From: Chania multitudinisentens RB-25
GTDB taxonomy: Bacteria; Pseudomonadota; Gammaproteobacteria; Enterobacterales; Enterobacteriaceae
Length of the DNA: 64,000 nt
NCBI RefSeq assembly: GCF_000520015.2
Contig: NZ_CP007044.2
Location: 1,798,001-1,862,000, forward strand
Direction of reading: 5' to 3'
Part shown: piece by piece, positions 60,975-64,000 of the stretch
Position numbering within the stretch: position 1 is the stretch's first letter
Layout: the number at the start of each line of letters is the position of its first letter
Translations under genes and position numbers: made by a program
Notes under the pieces: generated by a model
Database searches by the model: none
What the model saw: only the letters and a program-made list of their open reading frames with translations
Told to the model about the DNA's origin: nothing

Positions 60975-63413
60975 GTGCGCTACCCTTATTCCCATTCCGC
61001 TCAATCTGCCCCGGCACGTTCCGCCCTGTCTCTGGCGCTGCTGGGCTCTCTGGCTCTGCCTGCTTGCGGATGGGCCGCCGACGCGGTTGAGCGCCCCGGC
61101 GAGGTCGAATTCGATACCCAGGTGCTGCAAACGCACGGTATCGACCCCAAACTGGCCGACGCCTTTCGCCAGGCCCCGCGTTTTATGCCGGGGGAGACCC
61201 GCGTGGCGCTGATCGTCAACGGCAGCGAGCGCGGCAAGGCTATGGCGCACTTTGGTTCCGAGGGTGAACTCTGTGTTGATGCGGCCTTTTTGAAGGCCGC
61301 CGGGCTGATAGCGCCTCCCGGGTTTAACGACCAATCCCCCTGCTTTGACCTGAAAACCGCCTGGCCACAGACCATCATCCATCTTGACCCGGGTGAAGAG
61401 CGTGTCGACCTGGTGGTGCCGCCACAGGCCGTGGCCGCCCCCGACACAGACAGCGGCAACTGGCACCATGGCGGCTTTGCCGGCATGCTCAACTACGACG
61501 CCCAGTATATGGAATCGATGGGGCAGGGTGCCGGGGTCAACTTTACCCAGTTGGGCAGCGAGGCGGGTTTCAACCTCAGTGACTGGATTGTCCGCAGCCG
61601 CCAGACCTTTTCACGCTTTAACGGCGAGAGCCAGACGCGCCATCAGGCGGCCTACGCCCAGCGTTCGTTTGTCGGTGTCAAAAAGGTGTTGCAGGCCGGC
61701 CAGATTAGCCTGTCCAACTCCATGTTCGGGACCGGGCAGGTGCTGGGGGCGCAACTGCTGCCCGAAACCGCCCTGCAGGGCAACCGCGGCGGAGCCGGGC
61801 TGGTCGAAGGTATTGCCGACAGCCAGTCGGTGGTGGAAGTGCGCCAGTCCGGCGTGCTGGTTTACAGCACCACCGTGCCGGCCGGGCCGTTTCGTCTGCA
61901 AGGTTTCTCGCTGCTGAATGTGCGTTCCGACCTGGCGGTCACCGTGACCGGCAGTAACGGGGAGACGCGCCAGTTCACCGTACCGGCCTCAGCATTCCTG
62001 CTCAATGGCACCGCCAATGCGCCGGGACTGTCGTTCGGTGCCGGTAAACTCGACCAGCGCGGCAGCAGTGAAGCACCGCTGCTCGGCACCCTCGCCAATG
62101 GCTGGGTGTTAACGCCGCAGACCACGCTCCAGGCTGGGCTGCTGGGGTCTGCGCCGTACCGGGCCGCGGCACTTGGGGCGGACAGCCAGCTGTTTGATGC
62201 CACCCTGCTGTCGCTGCAAACCACCGCCGCCCAGGATAACCGACATGGCAACCAAGGTCTGTCGGCCAGTGCCTCGTTGAACCACCACCTGAGCGAGCGC
62301 GTGGGCGTTAACCTCAATGCAGTACAACAAACTTCCGGCTACCGCGAGTTGAGCGATGCCTTGCAGAGCGACCAGCAGGAGATGGGCGGGCGCAGCCGTA
62401 ACCAGATGGGGGGCGGCGTTAGCTGGGCAGCGGACCACCTCGGCAGCCTGTCGCTCTCCTGGGCGCGCAGCAGCACTTTTGATGGCGATAACACCGATTA
62501 CCTGCGTGCGGGCTGGAGCAAACAGTTTGGCGCCGTCTACGTGGGGGCCAGCCTGGAGCACAGCACCGCTAACCGTACCAGCGATGCCGAAAACCGCACT
62601 TACCTGACCCTGAGCATGCCGCTGGGCAAGGGCCGCAGTGCCAGCAGCTACCTCAACAATACCCGCAACGGTAGCCGTGCCGGGGTACGTTACAACGACC
62701 GCTCCAGCCAGGACCGGGGCTGGAGCCTGTCCAGCGAGCGCGATTTCCGTTACCAGCGCACTTCCGCGACGGCCAGTGTGGATAGGGTGACCCCCATCAG
62801 CCAGCTCAGTGGCAGCGTCAGCCAGAACTCTGACAGCGTGACCACCTTGTCAGCTCGCGCCACCGGGGCCGTAGTGGCCCATGACAAAGGGGTTACGCTG
62901 GCACCGTATGCGGTCAGGGATACCTTTGGTATTGCCAAGGTGGGTGACGAAGGCGGGGTGCGTCTGGAAACGCCCGCAGGCCCCACCTGGACTGACCGGC
63001 GTGGCTATGCGGTATTGCCGTCACTCAACGGCTATAAGCGTTCTTCTGTTCAGATCGATACCCGCAGCCTGGCGAAAAATGTCGATATCGACAACGCCTG
63101 GCAGGACACCGAAGCCGCTCGCGGCTCGGTAAGCTATATGGATTTCACCGTGGTGCATACCCGCCGGGTATTGGTAAATGTGAAAGATGCGCAGGGGCAG
63201 CCGCTGCCACACGGGGCCAGCGTCTTTGATGCGGCCGGCAACTTTATGACCGTGGTGGGTGAGCAGGGCAGCGTATTTATCCCTGATGCCGGTTCCGCCA
63301 GCCAGATGGAAGTACAGTCTTCGGGCACCACAATCTGTTCTTTCACCCTCTCGCTGCCAGAAAAAGGCGATAAGAGTGGTTTATATGAAACCGCAAATGC
63401 GGTCTGCCGTTAA
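60975..63413 (+). CDS. Outer-membrane fimbrial usher
   Basis: The 812-residue usher starts at GTG 60975 with CGGAG upstream. It has a signal peptide, an N-terminal periplasmic domain (VEFDTQVLQTHGIDPKLADA), a beta-barrel with plug and conserved GNRGGAGLVEGIADSQSVVE, and C-terminal periplasmic domains ending CSFTLSLPEKGDKSG. It transports and anchors subunits at the outer membrane. Length is as in the family. Confidence 0.93.
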   Translation: MRYPYSHSAQSAPARSALSLALLGSLALPACGWAADAVERPGEVEFDTQVLQTHGIDPKLADAFRQAPRFMPGETRVALIVNGSERGKAMAHFGSEGELCVDAAFLKAAGLIAPPGFNDQSPCFDLKTAWPQTIIHLDPGEERVDLVVPPQAVAAPDTDSGNWHHGGFAGMLNYDAQYMESMGQGAGVNFTQLGSEAGFNLSDWIVRSRQTFSRFNGESQTRHQAAYAQRSFVGVKKVLQAGQISLSNSMFGTGQVLGAQLLPETALQGNRGGAGLVEGIADSQSVVEVRQSGVLVYSTTVPAGPFRLQGFSLLNVRSDLAVTVTGSNGETRQFTVPASAFLLNGTANAPGLSFGAGKLDQRGSSEAPLLGTLANGWVLTPQTTLQAGLLGSAPYRAAALGADSQLFDATLLSLQTTAAQDNRHGNQGLSASASLNHHLSERVGVNLNAVQQTSGYRELSDALQSDQQEMGGRSRNQMGGGVSWAADHLGSLSLSWARSSTFDGDNTDYLRAGWSKQFGAVYVGASLEHSTANRTSDAENRTYLTLSMPLGKGRSASSYLNNTRNGSRAGVRYNDRSSQDRGWSLSSERDFRYQRTSATASVDRVTPISQLSGSVSQNSDSVTTLSARATGAVVAHDKGVTLAPYAVRDTFGIAKVGDEGGVRLETPAGPTWTDRRGYAVLPSLNGYKRSSVQIDTRSLAKNVDIDNAWQDTEAARGSVSYMDFTVVHTRRVLVNVKDAQGQPLPHGASVFDAAGNFMTVVGEQGSVFIPDAGSASQMEVQSSGTTICSFTLSLPEKGDKSGLYETANAVCR

Positions 63414-63426
63414 CAGGATAACGACG

Positions 63427-64000
63427 ATGAAACAGAACGGGATGGTTTTACTGCTGCTGGCACTGACCAGCTTCTCTGCCGGGGCGGTTTCTGCCTGGCA
63501 GGACATGAACCCCGATATGCCATCGGGTTTACCGGTGGACAGCCGCTGCACGTTGTCAGTCAGTACACCGGTGATTGACTACGGTAACCAGTCGCGCTGG
63601 CAGTTGCAGGACACCACCGGTGGGCAGGTGACTCCGGGTAAACGTACCCTGATGCTCAGTGTGGTCTGCCCGTATACGCAACCTCTCAAGCTGGCGCTGC
63701 GCAGTGACCTGCGTTATGGCGCACGCGGCAATATCAACGTGAGCCTGTCGGAAGCCCAGTTGGACGGCCAGAGCGTGCAGTTGGCCAGCACCACCCCGGA
63801 GGGTGTCTTGAATGGCGTCCCGGCAAATAGTCTGCGGTTACAGCCTGGCAGCCATTTTGCTGCCGTGCAGAATGGCCGTTTGGCAAGGGGCAAGAGCCTG
63901 ACGCTGCGGATAGAGATTGAACCCTTGCTGGCTGAACGTGACACCCGCGTTTCTGCCCACCAGAGCAACGAGGCCACCCTGACGATGGAGTTGATGAAGT
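63427..64000 (+). CDS. DUF1120-like fimbrial subunit (3' end missing)
   Basis: The frame is open to the window edge (about 191 residues visible). It has a signal peptide (about 1-23), VDSRCTLSVSTPVIDYGNQS and VVCPYTQPLKLALR, like the DUF1120-type subunits. It starts 13 nt after the usher stop (RBS AGGA), as expected for a minor or tip subunit. Confidence 0.8.
   Translation, partial: MKQNGMVLLLLALTSFSAGAVSAWQDMNPDMPSGLPVDSRCTLSVSTPVIDYGNQSRWQLQDTTGGQVTPGKRTLMLSVVCPYTQPLKLALRSDLRYGARGNINVSLSEAQLDGQSVQLASTTPEGVLNGVPANSLRLQPGSHFAAVQNGRLARGKSLTLRIEIEPLLAERDTRVSAHQSNEATLTMELMK

Noticed and set aside
60234..61469. 411-residue minus frame inside the chaperone and usher genes
   Set aside because: Shadow frame; His/Gln-rich mirror composition, no domain.
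1..64000. CRISPR arrays
   Set aside because: No regularly spaced identical repeats with spacers; the 15-bp palindromes at 56.2-56.4 kb are too short and lie in a coding region.

Overview
The window looks like a chromosomal segment of an enterobacterium of the Serratia/Yersiniaceae type. The pointers are a T6SS locus with Rhs/EagR effectors, an EsaI/EsaR-type quorum-sensing pair with converging genes, YidH/YidG-like proteins and a tRNA-Phe integration site. Genus is inferred from gene content and gene order only. No 16S or housekeeping marker is present.

Layout. (1) About 1-19.4 kb, + strand: the 3' part of a type VI secretion locus (end of tssK, then tssL, tssH/clpV, a Fis-type regulator, tagO, tssA, tssM, a VasL-like gene, vgrG, an EagR chaperone, a full-length prePAAR/Rhs effector and its candidate immunity gene). 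(2) 19.4-24.2 kb: a decayed array of the same module. It holds SymE-like genes on the minus strand, an IS3-family element, an orphan rhs C-terminus with an HNH-like toxin broken by a stop codon and a frameshift, its candidate immunity gene, and short scars of vasL and rhs. (3) 24.5-30.4 kb: a GNAT gene, then a minus-strand catabolic cluster resembling the lower gallate/protocatechuate 4,5-cleavage route (GalB-type hydratase, GalC/RraA-type aldolase, DASS transporter, ModA-like periplasmic protein), with a divergent LysR regulator carrying two N-terminal HTH blocks. (4) 31-39 kb: a DeoR regulator and a tightly packed sugar ABC importer/epimerase/two-kinase operon related to the allose operon. 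(5) 39.4-44 kb: a MurNAc operon (murQ, a murP-like PTS gene, an RpiR/MurR regulator, yidH- and yidG-like genes) with a palindrome over its promoter, then a secreted CBM9-like protein. (6) 44.7-46.1 kb: AT-rich luxI and luxR genes overlapping tail to tail. (7) 46.9-48 kb: a P4-type integrase relic, a small membrane protein gene, and the 3' half of a tRNA-Phe gene. (8) 48-57.8 kb: the GC-rich replication/partition end of an SPI-7/PAPI-like integrative and conjugative element (parA, dnaB-like, parB, DUF2857 and STY4528-family genes plus small genes), interrupted by a Tn3-family remnant. (9) 58.3-59.4 kb: AT-rich and gene-poor. (10) 59.4-64 kb: a chaperone-usher fimbrial operon (DUF1120 subunit, chaperone, usher, incomplete second DUF1120-like subunit).

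How the parts work together. The T6SS genes build the baseplate/membrane complex and ClpV disassembly machine. VgrG, EagR and Rhs form a loading unit whose C-terminal toxin resembles HYD1-type ADP-ribosyltransferases. The region behind rhs records repeated duplication and collapse of that unit. The catabolic clusters each pair an importer with enzymes and a local regulator. The tRNA-Phe remnant with parA just inside it marks one end of the ICE. The intact tRNA, integrase and conjugation genes would lie beyond the right edge.

Most novel-looking signals: the collapsed vasL-rhs module array; the double-SymE-fold proteins placed behind each rhs immunity gene; the predicted HYD1-like Rhs toxin; and the CTTCGG-AAA-CCGAAG palindromes in the STY4528-family gene, one of which is in a different reading frame and so seems kept as DNA rather than as protein.
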